Of a stretch of 64,000 nt of DNA, positions 28,041 through 36,887 are shown piece by piece. A program made the position numbers and the translations under genes. The first letter of the stretch is position 1, and each line of letters opens with the position of its first letter. The notes beneath the pieces are model-generated. The model ran no database searches and was not told where the DNA came from. It saw only the letters and a list, made by a program, of their open reading frames with translations. Source of the DNA: Sphingosinicella microcystinivorans (GTDB lineage: Bacteria; Pseudomonadota; Alphaproteobacteria; Sphingomonadales; Sphingomonadaceae); assembly GCF_027941835.1 (NCBI RefSeq), contig NZ_CP116005.1, forward strand, positions 1,937,501 to 2,001,500. Reading direction: 5' to 3'.

Positions 28041-29363
28041 ATGGATTTCGAACTGAACGACCGTCAGCTGCACTATCGCGACCGGGTGCGGGATTTCATG
28101 AACCGTGAAATCCGCCCCCGATACGCCGAGTATCTGGCGCAGGCCTCGTCCGAACCGCGCTGGAAGATATTGCCGGTTGTCGAAGAGCTGAAGGCATCGG
28201 CCAGGGCGGCGGGGCTTTGGAACCTGTTCATGCCGCCGTCGGATCGCAGCGATCATGCGGAAGACACGTTCGTTTTCGAAGGCGAGCAGCTCACGAACCT
28301 CGAATATGCGCTGTGCGCCGAGGAGATGGGCCGCGTCCACTGGGCATCGGAAGTTTTCAATTGCTCGGCGCCGGATACGGGCAACATGGAGGTTCTGCAC
28401 CGGTACGGCACGATCGGGCAGAAGGAGCAATGGCTGCGGCCGCTGATGGACGGCCGGGTTCGTTCCGCCTTCCTGATGACCGAGCCGGACGTCGCCTCGT
28501 CGGACGCCACGAACATCGGGACGACGATCGAGCGGGACGGTGACACCTATGTCATCAACGGCAGGAAATGGTGGTCCTCCGGTGCGGGCGATCCGCGGTG
28601 CTCGCTTGCGATCCTGCTCGGCCGGACGGCCGCGGACACGGGAGTGCATCGCCGGCACAGCATGGTGATCGTGCCGATGGACGCGCAGGGCCTGACCGTC
28701 CGGCGGATGCTGTCCGTGTACGGCTACGACCATGCGCCGCACGGCCACGCGGAGATCACGCTCGACAACGTGCGCGTGCCGGTGTCGAACATGCTGCTCG
28801 GCGAGGGGCGCGGCTTCGAGATCGCGCAGGGGCGGCTCGGACCCGGCCGCATCCATCACTGTATGCGGACGATCGGGGTCGCGGAGGAGGCGCTCGACGC
28901 CATGACACGGCGCCTGCTTTCGCGGAGCGCTTTCGGCAAGCGGCTTTCCGAGCAGGGCGTGTGGGAGGAGCGTATCGCCCGCGCGCGCATTGATATCGAG
29001 ATGACCCGCCTGCTTTGCCTGAAAGCGGCCGACATGATGGATCGGGCGGGCAACAAGGCGGCCCGCAACGAAATCGCGATGATCAAGGTGCAGGCGCCGT
29101 CGATGGCGCTGAGGATCATCGACGATGCCATACAGGCGCATGGCGGTGCCGGTGTGTGCGAGGATTTCAGCCTCGCCGGAGATTGGGCGAACACGCGCGC
29201 GCTGCGGCTGGCCGACGGTCCGGATGAAGTGCATCGCCGTGCGATCGCGCGCGCGGAGTTCCGCCGTCATGCCGAACTGAACCAGGGCATGGTCGCCTGC
29301 GCCAGTACGCCAGCGTCCATATTCCGGCGTGGCGGCAATCTGCCCGCAGGGGAGAGAAGATAA
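28041..29363 (+). CDS. Acyl-CoA dehydrogenase, ACAD10/11-like
   Basis: A 440-residue acyl-CoA dehydrogenase. Motifs are [62 protein letters not shown] and [20 protein letters not shown], which match the longer ACAD10/11-type family acting on branched or hydroxylated acyl-CoAs. The stop overlaps the next SDR start (TAATG). It is 55 bp from TonB receptor 2 and probably in its operon. Confidence 0.92.
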   Translation: MDFELNDRQLHYRDRVRDFMNREIRPRYAEYLAQASSEPRWKILPVVEELKASARAAGLWNLFMPPSDRSDHAEDTFVFEGEQLTNLEYALCAEEMGRVHWASEVFNCSAPDTGNMEVLHRYGTIGQKEQWLRPLMDGRVRSAFLMTEPDVASSDATNIGTTIERDGDTYVINGRKWWSSGAGDPRCSLAILLGRTAADTGVHRRHSMVIVPMDAQGLTVRRMLSVYGYDHAPHGHAEITLDNVRVPVSNMLLGEGRGFEIAQGRLGPGRIHHCMRTIGVAEEALDAMTRRLLSRSAFGKRLSEQGVWEERIARARIDIEMTRLLCLKAADMMDRAGNKAARNEIAMIKVQAPSMALRIIDDAIQAHGGAGVCEDFSLAGDWANTRALRLADGPDEVHRRAIARAEFRRHAELNQGMVACASTPASIFRRGGNLPAGERR

Positions 29364-30139
29364 TGGGTTTCTTTGATCTTACGGGCAAGGTCGCTGTGAT
29401 CACCGGGTCATCCAGGGGGATCGGGCGTGCGATTGCCGAAAGCATGGCGACGGCAGGCGCCCGTGTCGTCATCTCGAGCCGCAGGCAGGAGGCGTGCGAC
29501 GAGGCCGCGGCGGGCATCAATGCGGTTCACGGCGCCGGGACGGCGACCGGAATCGCGGCAAGCATCTCGTCCAGGACGGCTTTGCAGGAACTGGTCGAGC
29601 GGGCCCGCGCGGCCTGCGGTCATATTGATATTCTGGTCTGCAACGCGGCGTCCAATCCCTATTACGGTCCGCTTGCCGGCATCAGCGATGATCAGTTTCG
29701 CAAGACGCTGGAGAACAACATCCTCTCCAATCACTGGCTGATCCAGATGGTTGCGCCGGAAATGATCGCGCGCAGGGATGGCGCGATCATTATCGTGTCT
29801 TCGGTCGGCGGGTTCCTCGGCTCGGCCAACATCGGCGCCTACTGCATCTCGAAAGCCGCCGATTTCCAGCTTGTCCGCAATCTGGCAACGGAGCTGGGCC
29901 CGCACAACATTCGCGTGAACGCGATCGCGCCCGGCACCATTCGAACCGATTTCGCCAAGGCGCTCTGGGAGGACCCTGCGGCGGAAACGGCGCTGTGCGA
30001 AGCCACGCCCCTCGGCCGCATAGGAGAGCCCGAGGACGTTGCCGGCACGGCGGTGTTCCTCGCATCGCGTGCGGGTGCCTACATCACCGGCCAGGCGATC
30101 GTCGTCGACGGCGGCTGGACGATCGTGAAGGGAATCTGA
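29363..30139 (+). CDS. Short-chain dehydrogenase/reductase
   Basis: A 258-residue classical SDR. Cofactor motif VITGSSRGIGRAIAE, NAASNP, catalytic serine in IIVSSVGG and YCISKAA (Tyr-x3-Lys), then VNAIAPGTIRTDF and a C-terminal AYITGQAIVVDGGW. It oxidises or reduces a hydroxy/keto-acyl intermediate with NAD(P). It is coupled to the preceding acyl-CoA dehydrogenase and lies 13 bp ahead of the E2 gene. Confidence 0.93.
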   Translation: MGFFDLTGKVAVITGSSRGIGRAIAESMATAGARVVISSRRQEACDEAAAGINAVHGAGTATGIAASISSRTALQELVERARAACGHIDILVCNAASNPYYGPLAGISDDQFRKTLENNILSNHWLIQMVAPEMIARRDGAIIIVSSVGGFLGSANIGAYCISKAADFQLVRNLATELGPHNIRVNAIAPGTIRTDFAKALWEDPAAETALCEATPLGRIGEPEDVAGTAVFLASRAGAYITGQAIVVDGGWTIVKGI

Positions 30140-30152
30140 AGGAAGCGCAACA

Positions 30153-30893
30153 ATGCCGCTTGATCTGACGGGGCTTCCTCCGTGGCCGGAGGATGACTTC
30201 TCACAATACGGAGACGTGGAGCAGGCCACGATCGGGAAGTATCAGGCCGTCGCCGCCAGCCAGTTGCATCGCAACTGGCTGGCGATCCCGCACGTGACGC
30301 ATCATGATGATCTGGATGTCACCGAGGCCGAGCAAAGACGCAGCGCGTGGAATACGCAAAACGCGCTCCGGGTCAGCCCGCTCGTACCGCTCGTCCGGGC
30401 CGTGGCGGCTGCAATTGATCGCTTCCCGATCTTCGGCAGTTCGTTGGGCACTGACGGGAAGACCCTGATCTACAAGAAATACCGTCACATCGGCATAGCG
30501 GTCGAAACGCCGAGGGGACTGCTGGTACCGGTGCTGCGGAATGTCGATGTCCGATCCCTTTCCGGGCTGGCGACGGAGATCGCATCGCTTGCAGAGAAGG
30601 CGCGAAGCCGGGGCCTGTCGATGTCCGAAATGGCCGGGGGCGTGATCACGCTCTCCTCGCTCGGCCATATCGGAGGAACCGGGTTCACGCCCATCATCAA
30701 TGCCCCGCAGGTCGCGATCGTGGGTGTGACGAAACTCGTCGAGCGGCCCGTCTTCGGGAACGGGAATTCAGTGCTTCGCCGCAGTTTCCTTCCCGTTTCG
30801 CTGTCCTACGACCACCGCGTGATCAACGGCGCGGACGCGGCCCGTTTCGTGCGGGCCATCGGTGAGGAACTGAACGGGGTCACCTACGCGTGA
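30153..30893 (+). CDS. Stand-alone E2 acyltransferase catalytic domain
   Basis: A 246-residue 2-oxo-acid dehydrogenase acyltransferase catalytic domain with no lipoyl domain and no obvious E3-binding domain, unlike the usual 400-550-residue E2. Visible are NWLAIPHVTHHDDLDVTE near the N-terminus, the middle GIAVETPRGLLVPVLRNVD, and the active-site region SYDHRVINGADAARF. The usual HxxxDG aspartate is asparagine (H221, N225), a change also known in some bacterial E2p proteins. The lipoyl carrier appears as a separate gene at 33063. It would transfer an acyl group from the lipoyl arm to CoA. A strong hairpin lies in the coding sequence at 30255-30285. Confidence 0.88.
   Translation: MPLDLTGLPPWPEDDFSQYGDVEQATIGKYQAVAASQLHRNWLAIPHVTHHDDLDVTEAEQRRSAWNTQNALRVSPLVPLVRAVAAAIDRFPIFGSSLGTDGKTLIYKKYRHIGIAVETPRGLLVPVLRNVDVRSLSGLATEIASLAEKARSRGLSMSEMAGGVITLSSLGHIGGTGFTPIINAPQVAIVGVTKLVERPVFGNGNSVLRRSFLPVSLSYDHRVINGADAARFVRAIGEELNGVTYA
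30255..30285. repeat. Perfect 14-bp hairpin inside the E2 coding region
   Basis: CGCCAGCCAGTTGC (30255-30268), loop ATC, GCAACTGGCTGGCG (30272-30285). The stem is perfect and lies about 35 codons into the gene. There is no U-run, so it is not a standard terminator. Confidence 0.7.
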
Positions 30894-30920
30894 TGGGCAT
30901 TTCGGTGCAAAGCACATTGA

Positions 30921-30946
30921 TGAGCAAACACTCAATAGTGTTGACA
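30921..30946 (+). promoter_or_regulatory. Putative TetR2 operator and -35 upstream of the E1 genes
   Basis: TGAGCAAACACTCA (30921-30934) resembles TGAGTATAAACTCA at 25612, and the flanking GATGAG...ACTCAATA is shared. TTGACA follows at 30941-30946; the -10 is unclear. It suggests a second start for the E1-lipoyl-Rieske genes under the same regulator. Confidence 0.45.
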
Positions 30947-31052
30947 GTCACGACGGATGCAGCCATCATTCTCGGGCAGACAACAAAAATGATTCGGGCG
31001 CGAACGGCTCGAAATATGCCTTTCCCCTTGTGGGAGAGCGGGAGGGTTTATT

Positions 31053-32048
31053 GTGCAAAACGCATTGCGCAAAATTGACGGCTGCGTGCTCTCGTCAATT
31101 CTGGAAAGCGCGCTCAGGATCAGATGCAATGATGAGCTCATACGGGAATCGGCGCGTTCCGGCCGCCTGAACATCATCTATTATTCGCCGCGTGGTCAGG
31201 AAATCATTCCTTCGGCGATCTCCGAGCTTTTGACCGACGACGACTACATCTGCACCATTTATCGCGGAATACATGACCAGATCGCGAAGGGCGTGCCGCC
31301 GAAGCTGATCTGGGCGGAGTATGCGGGAAGGCTGACCGGCAGCTGCAAGGGCAAGGGCGGGCCGATGCATATCACCTATCCCGAAAAAGGCGTGATGGTG
31401 ACGACGGGGATCGTCGGTTCCAGCCTGCCTATTGCCAACGGCCTCGCACTGGCCTCGCAGCTGCGCGGCGATGGCCGCGTGACCGTGGCCTATTTCGGCG
31501 ACGGCGCCTCCAACATCGGTGCCTTCCACGAATCCCTGAACATGGCGTCCGTGTGGAAGCTGCCGGTGATATTCGTCTGCCAGAACAATCGCTATGCCGA
31601 GCATTCCAGATTCGACGAATTCACCGCGGGCGAAAGCGTGGCGCGGCGCGGGGATGCCTATGGAATGCACGCCGTCGCGGTCGACGGCAACGATGCCGAG
31701 GCAACCTGGCACACCGCCAGAGCTGCGATCGACCGGGCAAGGAGCGGCGACGGACCGACGCTGATCGAGGCCAACACCTTTCGGTTCGAAGGGCATCTGC
31801 TCGGGGACGACAGCGCCTACATCCCGCGTCAGGAAATGGAAGCGGCGAAAGCGGCCGACCCGGTGCCGAGGCTCCGGGCGGACGTGATCGGCCGGGGCAT
31901 CCTGACCGAAGCGCAGGTCGTCGAACTCGAGCGGAAGATAAGGCGCGAGGCGGAGGAAGCGCGGGAGTTCGCCCTGACGAGCGACTGGCCGTCTCTCGAT
32001 GAACTTTCGTGCGACGTTCTGGCGAACAGCAGTGAGGTCGTACAATGA
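31053..32048 (+). CDS. 2-oxo-acid dehydrogenase E1 alpha subunit
   Basis: A 331-residue thiamine-diphosphate subunit of the PdhA/AcoA type (GTG start, GGGAGGG upstream). The ThDP motif is YFGDGASNIGAFHESLNMASVWKLPVIFVCQNN, with GHLLGDDSAYIPRQEM later. IIYYSPRGQEIIPSAI near the N-terminus fits the family. With E1 beta it decarboxylates a 2-oxo acid or cleaves an acetoin-like ketone, passing the acyl group to the separate lipoyl protein. It overlaps E1 beta by 4 bp. Confidence 0.92.
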   Translation: MQNALRKIDGCVLSSILESALRIRCNDELIRESARSGRLNIIYYSPRGQEIIPSAISELLTDDDYICTIYRGIHDQIAKGVPPKLIWAEYAGRLTGSCKGKGGPMHITYPEKGVMVTTGIVGSSLPIANGLALASQLRGDGRVTVAYFGDGASNIGAFHESLNMASVWKLPVIFVCQNNRYAEHSRFDEFTAGESVARRGDAYGMHAVAVDGNDAEATWHTARAAIDRARSGDGPTLIEANTFRFEGHLLGDDSAYIPRQEMEAAKAADPVPRLRADVIGRGILTEAQVVELERKIRREAEEAREFALTSDWPSLDELSCDVLANSSEVVQ

Positions 32049-33073
32049 GCGGCGGAAGCGAAACCTCCGGGATGCCGGCGGAAATCACCGTGGGGGAGGC
32101 GCTCAATCTGGCGCTTCATGATGCGCTCGCGGCCGATCCGAACGTCTTCCTGCTGGGAGAGGACATCGGCGACGAGCAGGGGGGCGGCATTCTCGGTGTC
32201 ACGCGGGGCCTGTCTACGACCTTCGGAAAGGCGCGGGTCCGCGCCACGCCGATTTCGGAGCAGGCGATCATCGGCGCGGGCATAGGCGCCGCGCTCGCCG
32301 GGTTCCGCCCCGTTGCGGAAATCATGCTGATGAACTTCGTGACCGTCGCCATGGACATGCTGGTCAACCATGCGGCGAAGCTGCGCTTCATGTCGGGCGG
32401 GCAGACCGGTGTTCCGCTCGTGGTCCGCACGATGACCGGCTCCGGCTTCGGCAATGGTGGACAGCATTCGGATTACCTGGAGGCGTGGTTCGCCCATGTT
32501 CCGGGAATGAAGGTCGTGAGCTATTCGAACCCTGCGGACGCCTATGGGCTGCTGCTTGCGTCGATCCGGGATGACGATCCCACGCTCTTCATCGAGAACC
32601 TCGGAAGCTACGCGCTGAAGGGGCCGGCGCCGCAGCGCGGTGTGCCGACGCCGCTCGGCAAGGCCGCGATCGTGAGGCCGGGCGACGATGTCACCATCAT
32701 CAGCTACAGCACGATGGTTCTGCGTGCGCTCGCTGCCGCCGACTCGCTGGCCCGGCAGAATATCTCCTGCGAGGTCATCGACCTCAGGACCATCGCGCCC
32801 TACGACCTGCCGACGCTTGTCGCATCTGTCGGCCGCACAAGGCGCGCCGTGATCGTGCACGAGGCCGTCAGGAAATTCGGCGTGGGCGCCGAAATCGCCG
32901 CCGATCTCGCCGGCCGGTTTCACGGCGAACTCAAGGCGCCGATCGTGCGGCTGGGCGGAAACTACAGTGCGGTGCCGTTCTCGAAGCCGCTGGAAAGCGC
33001 CTATGCGCCCGGTCCCAAGCAGATCGAGGAGGCAGTCCTTGCAATGATCGCGGAGCATTCCGATGGCCTTTGA
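32045..33073 (+). CDS. 2-oxo-acid dehydrogenase E1 beta subunit
   Basis: A 342-residue PdhB/AcoB-type subunit: TVGEALNLALHDALAADPNVFLLGEDIGDEQGGGILGVTRGL, RATPISEQAIIGAGIGAALAGFRPVAEI, the transketolase pyrimidine-binding region and a C-terminal domain ending in VRLGGNYSAVPFSKPLESAYAPG. It forms the alpha2beta2 E1 with the preceding gene. It overlaps the following lipoyl gene by 11 bp, so E1 alpha, E1 beta and the lipoyl protein are tightly coupled. Confidence 0.92.
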   Translation: MSGGSETSGMPAEITVGEALNLALHDALAADPNVFLLGEDIGDEQGGGILGVTRGLSTTFGKARVRATPISEQAIIGAGIGAALAGFRPVAEIMLMNFVTVAMDMLVNHAAKLRFMSGGQTGVPLVVRTMTGSGFGNGGQHSDYLEAWFAHVPGMKVVSYSNPADAYGLLLASIRDDDPTLFIENLGSYALKGPAPQRGVPTPLGKAAIVRPGDDVTIISYSTMVLRALAAADSLARQNISCEVIDLRTIAPYDLPTLVASVGRTRRAVIVHEAVRKFGVGAEIAADLAGRFHGELKAPIVRLGGNYSAVPFSKPLESAYAPGPKQIEEAVLAMIAEHSDGL

Positions 33074-33305
33074 TGTCCTGTTGCCGAAGCTCGGGTTTTC
33101 CATGGAATCCGCCGAGCTGGCGGAATGGCTCGCGCCGGACGGCGCGCTCGTCGAGGCGGGCCAGCCCCTGTTCGCGATCGAGAGCGACAAGTCCGTGAAC
33201 GAGATCGAAGCGCCGGTTTCTGGGCGCCTCGCTGTCCTGGCCCAGCCGGGCGAGACCTATCCCGTTGGAACCGTGCTTGCCACGATAACCGAAGAGAACG
33301 CATGA
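33063..33305 (+). CDS. Free-standing lipoyl-domain protein
   Basis: An 80-residue protein that is a lipoyl domain and nothing else: VLLPKLGFSMESAELAEWL, lipoyl lysine K43 in IESDKSVNEIEAP, and the second beta-hairpin GRLAVLAQPGETYPVGTVLATI. In most 2-oxo-acid dehydrogenases this domain is fused to E2. Here the E2 catalytic domain is a separate gene 2.2 kb upstream. It would shuttle acyl groups between E1 and E2 as a diffusible carrier. Its stop overlaps the Rieske oxygenase start (ATGA). Confidence 0.9.
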   Translation: MAFDVLLPKLGFSMESAELAEWLAPDGALVEAGQPLFAIESDKSVNEIEAPVSGRLAVLAQPGETYPVGTVLATITEENA

Positions 33306-34696
33306 TGACGATCCATATCAAACGCCCAGCCGTCGACTATCGCTCGGGAATTCGGTCCTACAAGGATGCCGTGCCGGGTTCGCTCGCGGACAAGGCGCCC
33401 TATGTCGATCATGGCACGGGCCTGATCGACCCCGCACGCTACCGGGATCCGGCAGTCGCGGTGGTCGAATGGGAAAAGCTCTGGACGAAGGTGTGGACAT
33501 TTGCAGGGTTCGCGGCGGATATCCCGAATGCCGGCGACTGGTTCAAATACGACCTTGGCGCCGAGAGCTTCGTCGTCGTCCGCGGGGATGATCTGAAGAT
33601 CCGGGCCTTCTACAATGTCTGCCCGCACAGGGGAAACCAGCTGGTCCGGACGGACTTCGGAACTGCGCTCGATTGCTTCCGCTGCGCGTTTCACAGCTGG
33701 GAATTCGATACGCAAGGGCAGCTGAGAACGGTCAAGGAAGCGGAAACCTTCCGAAAGGAAGCGCTGTCGTTCGCGACCGGCCTCACCGAAGTGCGCTGCG
33801 ATGTATGGGCCGGCTTCGTGTTCATAAACATGGATTCTCATTGCGAGGACCTTCAGGAATTCCTCGGGATTCTTCCCGAGCATCTGGATCGCTTCCGCCT
33901 CGACAGGATGCGGGTGCTGGAGGATTTCATTGTTCCGGTCGACTGCAACTGGAAAACGCTCGAGGAAGCCTTCCTCGAATTCTACCACGGCGATACCGTG
34001 CATCCGGAACTCGCGGCGTGCATGGAAACCTATCATTGCCAATACGACCTGTATCCGTGCGGCGTCAGCCGCATGATCCTGCCCTACGGCTATGCACCCG
34101 ACAAGCTGGACGATCCGGCGGTCGTGAACGACATGCTGAAGAGCGCGCTGCGTCAGTACAAAGGGAACCCGGACGATTGGGCCGGTCTCAAGGGCTATGA
34201 ATACAAGAAAGCGCTTGTCGATGCCAAGCGCAAGCTCGGCAGGACTTCCGGGTGGGATCATTTCGAGCAGCTGACCGACGACCAGCTGGTGGATGACTGG
34301 AACTATTCCTTCTTCCCGAACGTGACCCTCAACATCATGGGCGAGAACTGCCTCGTGCAGGTGTTCACGCCGCACGAAACGGACCCGATGAAGTCCTACT
34401 GGCGGAGCGTCATGATCAATCTGCCGTCGGAAGACCCGACGTTCGCGCCCATTGCGATCTCCTCGATGGGGCAGAACAAGTTCGGCGACAAGGGCTGGGA
34501 CGGGACGCCGCGTCCGCCGATCGTCAGGACCTCGAACTACGAGGAAACCGGCTTCATTCTGGCGCAGGACGGGGTGCTCGTTCCGGCGGTTCAGAGGGGG
34601 ATCAATTCGCGTGCGTTCAAGGGCGCGATCCTGTCCGAGCAGGAGCTGCGGATTCGGCACTATCTGGCCGAGATCGACCGATACCTCGACGCGTAA
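33302..34696 (+). CDS. Rieske non-heme iron oxygenase, alpha subunit
   Basis: 464 residues from ATG 33302 (overlapping the lipoyl stop); the frame open upstream to 33125 lies in the lipoyl gene and is rejected. The Rieske site is C107-x-H109 ... C128-x2-H131 (NVCPHRGNQ; DCFRCAFH). The catalytic iron site is suggested by EEAFLEFYHGDTVHPEL and DDWNYSFFPN. The length and layout fit the alpha-only oxygenases such as carnitine/choline-type and aryl or steroid-type monooxygenases. A Rieske ferredoxin follows; no dedicated reductase is nearby. It would hydroxylate an aliphatic or ring substrate. Confidence 0.92.
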   Translation: MMTIHIKRPAVDYRSGIRSYKDAVPGSLADKAPYVDHGTGLIDPARYRDPAVAVVEWEKLWTKVWTFAGFAADIPNAGDWFKYDLGAESFVVVRGDDLKIRAFYNVCPHRGNQLVRTDFGTALDCFRCAFHSWEFDTQGQLRTVKEAETFRKEALSFATGLTEVRCDVWAGFVFINMDSHCEDLQEFLGILPEHLDRFRLDRMRVLEDFIVPVDCNWKTLEEAFLEFYHGDTVHPELAACMETYHCQYDLYPCGVSRMILPYGYAPDKLDDPAVVNDMLKSALRQYKGNPDDWAGLKGYEYKKALVDAKRKLGRTSGWDHFEQLTDDQLVDDWNYSFFPNVTLNIMGENCLVQVFTPHETDPMKSYWRSVMINLPSEDPTFAPIAISSMGQNKFGDKGWDGTPRPPIVRTSNYEETGFILAQDGVLVPAVQRGINSRAFKGAILSEQELRIRHYLAEIDRYLDA

Positions 34697-34707
34697 GCAA
34701 CGAGGCC

Positions 34708-35067
34708 GTGTCTGCCTATCAGGTAGCGGCGAGGTGTGAGGAGATACGGCCGGGCACCTACCGGGCCTGTCGGCTGGATTTCACGGAGGTCCTGATCTTC
34801 AATATCGCGGGCGCGTATTTCGCTGTCGAGAATCTCTGCTCGCATCTCGGCAAACCGCTCGCCGGTGGGCGCTTCATCGGGACGCAGATCACGTGCCCGT
34901 TCCATTCGGGTGCGTTTGACGTGAGAACGGGCGCACATATGTGCTTCCCTGCGACAAAGCCGATCAGGACCTTTCCTGTGCGGACTGTCGACGGTGTGGT
35001 GGAGGTCTGTATCGACGGCGTAATTCCCGCGTCGTGTTCTGGTGCGGGCGGCGACGTTCTGGAATAG
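34708..35067 (+). CDS. Rieske [2Fe-2S] ferredoxin
   Basis: A 119-residue small Rieske ferredoxin (GTG start). Ligands are C44 and H46 (NLCSHLGKPL) and C63 and H66 (ITCPFHSGAF), with the usual PATKPIRTFPV segment after the cluster. It is the probable electron donor to the oxygenase 11 bp upstream. The last 15 residues are an unstructured Gly/Ser/Cys tail. Confidence 0.92.
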   Translation: MSAYQVAARCEEIRPGTYRACRLDFTEVLIFNIAGAYFAVENLCSHLGKPLAGGRFIGTQITCPFHSGAFDVRTGAHMCFPATKPIRTFPVRTVDGVVEVCIDGVIPASCSGAGGDVLE

Positions 35068-35088
35068 GATGGACGGATACAGCGCGAA

Positions 35089-36684
35089 ATGGCTGAGGAT
35101 ATCAGGCAAACTTTCAGCATGTCCCGGCGGCTTCAGTATGGAGACCGCGTTGTAAAGGTCTTCACGGATCGTCCGCAGACGGTTTACCGGCTTCTGGCGG
35201 ACAGCGCGGCACGAACGCCCGATGCGCCGGCCGTGTTCGATGCCGCGATCATCACGACATACGGTGAACTCGATCGACTGGCCGGGGCATTCGCCGGTGT
35301 TCTCGACAAGCATGGCATCCGGGCCGGGGACCGGTGTGCGATCTATCTGGGGAACTCGCTGGAATTCGTGATTGCGGTCCTCGGATGCGCTTTCGCCGGC
35401 GTGGTGTCCGTGCCGGTCGGCGCGCGGCTGCGCGCACCGGAGATCGCCTACGTCATGGAGAACTCCGGGGCGTCCGCCCTGATCCACGATGCCGCGCTGT
35501 CCGATCAGCTTCCCGATTCGTCCGCCACGCCTTCGCTGCTCGTCCTCGACGTGGGCGCCGGGCGGACAGGGCGCTTCTGGGCCGAACTGAACGCGGCCGG
35601 GTGCGATGTCTCTCCGGCTGCGGTATCCGAGGAGGATACGGCGGTTCTGATCTATACGTCGGGTACGACCGGGCGGCCCAAGGGCGTGATGCTTTCGCAC
35701 GCGGGGCTTGTCCATTCGGCCCTGCACTTTGCGGAGCACCTCGGCTTCCGGTTCGGAGAACGGTTCCTCCTTGCCGTGCCCGGATCGCACATCACAGGTC
35801 TGGCGGCCGTTGTTCTCGAGGCGCTCTACCTCGGCGGTGCGATCGTGATCCAGCGCCACTTCAAGGTCGACAGGCTGCTGGACCTGATCGCCGGGTACAA
35901 GGTCAACAGCACGGTTCTGGTTCCGGCGATGTACAACCTTCTGCTCCTTCAGCCGGATTTCGGGGAGAGGGACTTGAGTTCGTGGCATACCGGCATTTTC
36001 GGTGGCGCGCCGATGCCGCCGGCGACGATTTCGGAACTCGCCCGCCGGCTTCCCCGGCTGCAGCTCGTCAATGGTTATGGCGCGACGGAGGCCAGTTCCG
36101 CGATTTCGCTCACGACGCATGAGCAGATCCGGGACAAGCCCGAGTGCGTCGGCTTTCCTGTCGCGTGTGCCGATGTGGTGATCCTCGATGACGCCGGCTG
36201 TGAGGTCCTGCCCGGCGAGGTCGGGCAACTCCACGTGGGCGGTCCGATGGTCGCGAAGGGGTACTGGAACGATGCCGCCGCAACGACGCGCGAGTTCGCG
36301 GGTGGGTACTGGCGGTCGGGCGACCTCGCGAGTGTCGATGACGAGGGCGCCATCTTCCTGCGCGGCCGTGTCAAGGACATGATCAACAGAGGCGGATACA
36401 AGATCTATCCGGTCGAGGTCGAGAACGTGATCTCGGCAATTCCGGGCGTGATCGAGTGCGCTGTCTTCGGTTATGCGGATTCGGTCCTCGGGGAGAAATC
36501 CGCGGCCGTCGTGGTGGTCGGCGACGAGGAAGAGTCGTGGAGCGAAATCGTGCGCGATCACTGCCTGAAAGTGCTTGCCGATTACAAGTGCCCGGACAAC
36601 TTCCGGTTCACGGCCGAGCCGCTGCCGAAGAATGCAAACGGGAAGACCGACAAGGGAGCACTGAAGGGCCTGCACACCGCCTGA
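35089..36684 (+). CDS. Acyl-CoA synthetase (AMP-dependent ligase) 3
   Basis: A 531-residue AMP-forming ligase with LIYTSGTTGRPKGVMLSHAG, NGYGATEASSAIS, YWRSGDLASVDDEG, GRVKDMINRGGYKIYPVEVENVI and the catalytic lysine in NANGKTDKG. It is the third acyl-CoA ligase in the window. It ends the run of dehydrogenase and oxygenase genes and probably activates an acid made by, or fed to, the Rieske oxygenase. Confidence 0.92.
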   Translation: MAEDIRQTFSMSRRLQYGDRVVKVFTDRPQTVYRLLADSAARTPDAPAVFDAAIITTYGELDRLAGAFAGVLDKHGIRAGDRCAIYLGNSLEFVIAVLGCAFAGVVSVPVGARLRAPEIAYVMENSGASALIHDAALSDQLPDSSATPSLLVLDVGAGRTGRFWAELNAAGCDVSPAAVSEEDTAVLIYTSGTTGRPKGVMLSHAGLVHSALHFAEHLGFRFGERFLLAVPGSHITGLAAVVLEALYLGGAIVIQRHFKVDRLLDLIAGYKVNSTVLVPAMYNLLLLQPDFGERDLSSWHTGIFGGAPMPPATISELARRLPRLQLVNGYGATEASSAISLTTHEQIRDKPECVGFPVACADVVILDDAGCEVLPGEVGQLHVGGPMVAKGYWNDAAATTREFAGGYWRSGDLASVDDEGAIFLRGRVKDMINRGGYKIYPVEVENVISAIPGVIECAVFGYADSVLGEKSAAVVVVGDEEESWSEIVRDHCLKVLADYKCPDNFRFTAEPLPKNANGKTDKGALKGLHTA

Positions 36685-36709
36685 TTTCCCGGCCGGCTCC
36701 GCGAACATG

Positions 36710-36790
36710 AAGAATGCTCCGGGGAAGGACGCACGGACATTAAAAGTGTACGCTCGCGCATTGTGATCTTTGGGTTCTCCGAGCATTCTT
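36710..36790. repeat. Widely spaced inverted repeat upstream of TonB receptor 3
   Basis: AAGAATGCTC (36710-36719) is repeated in reverse at 36781-36790 (GAGCATTCTT), 61 bases apart. Allowing three mismatches the arms extend to 16 bases. It frames the likely promoter region of the receptor at 36888 and could be a pair of regulator sites or a large stem-loop. Confidence 0.5.
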
Positions 36791-36887
36791 AGCCCACATG
36801 AAAGCCTTCAGTATGGCGGATGCCGTATTGCAAGAACACGCTTCTGTCGTGGAAGCGAAAGACATGGCTTGCTTGTGGGGAGGGACA

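Noticed and set aside
34660-36786. 708-codon open frame on the minus strand
   Set aside because: Opposite the CoA ligase and Rieske ferredoxin, which have clear motifs. Low-complexity Arg/Asp/Glu composition without a domain.
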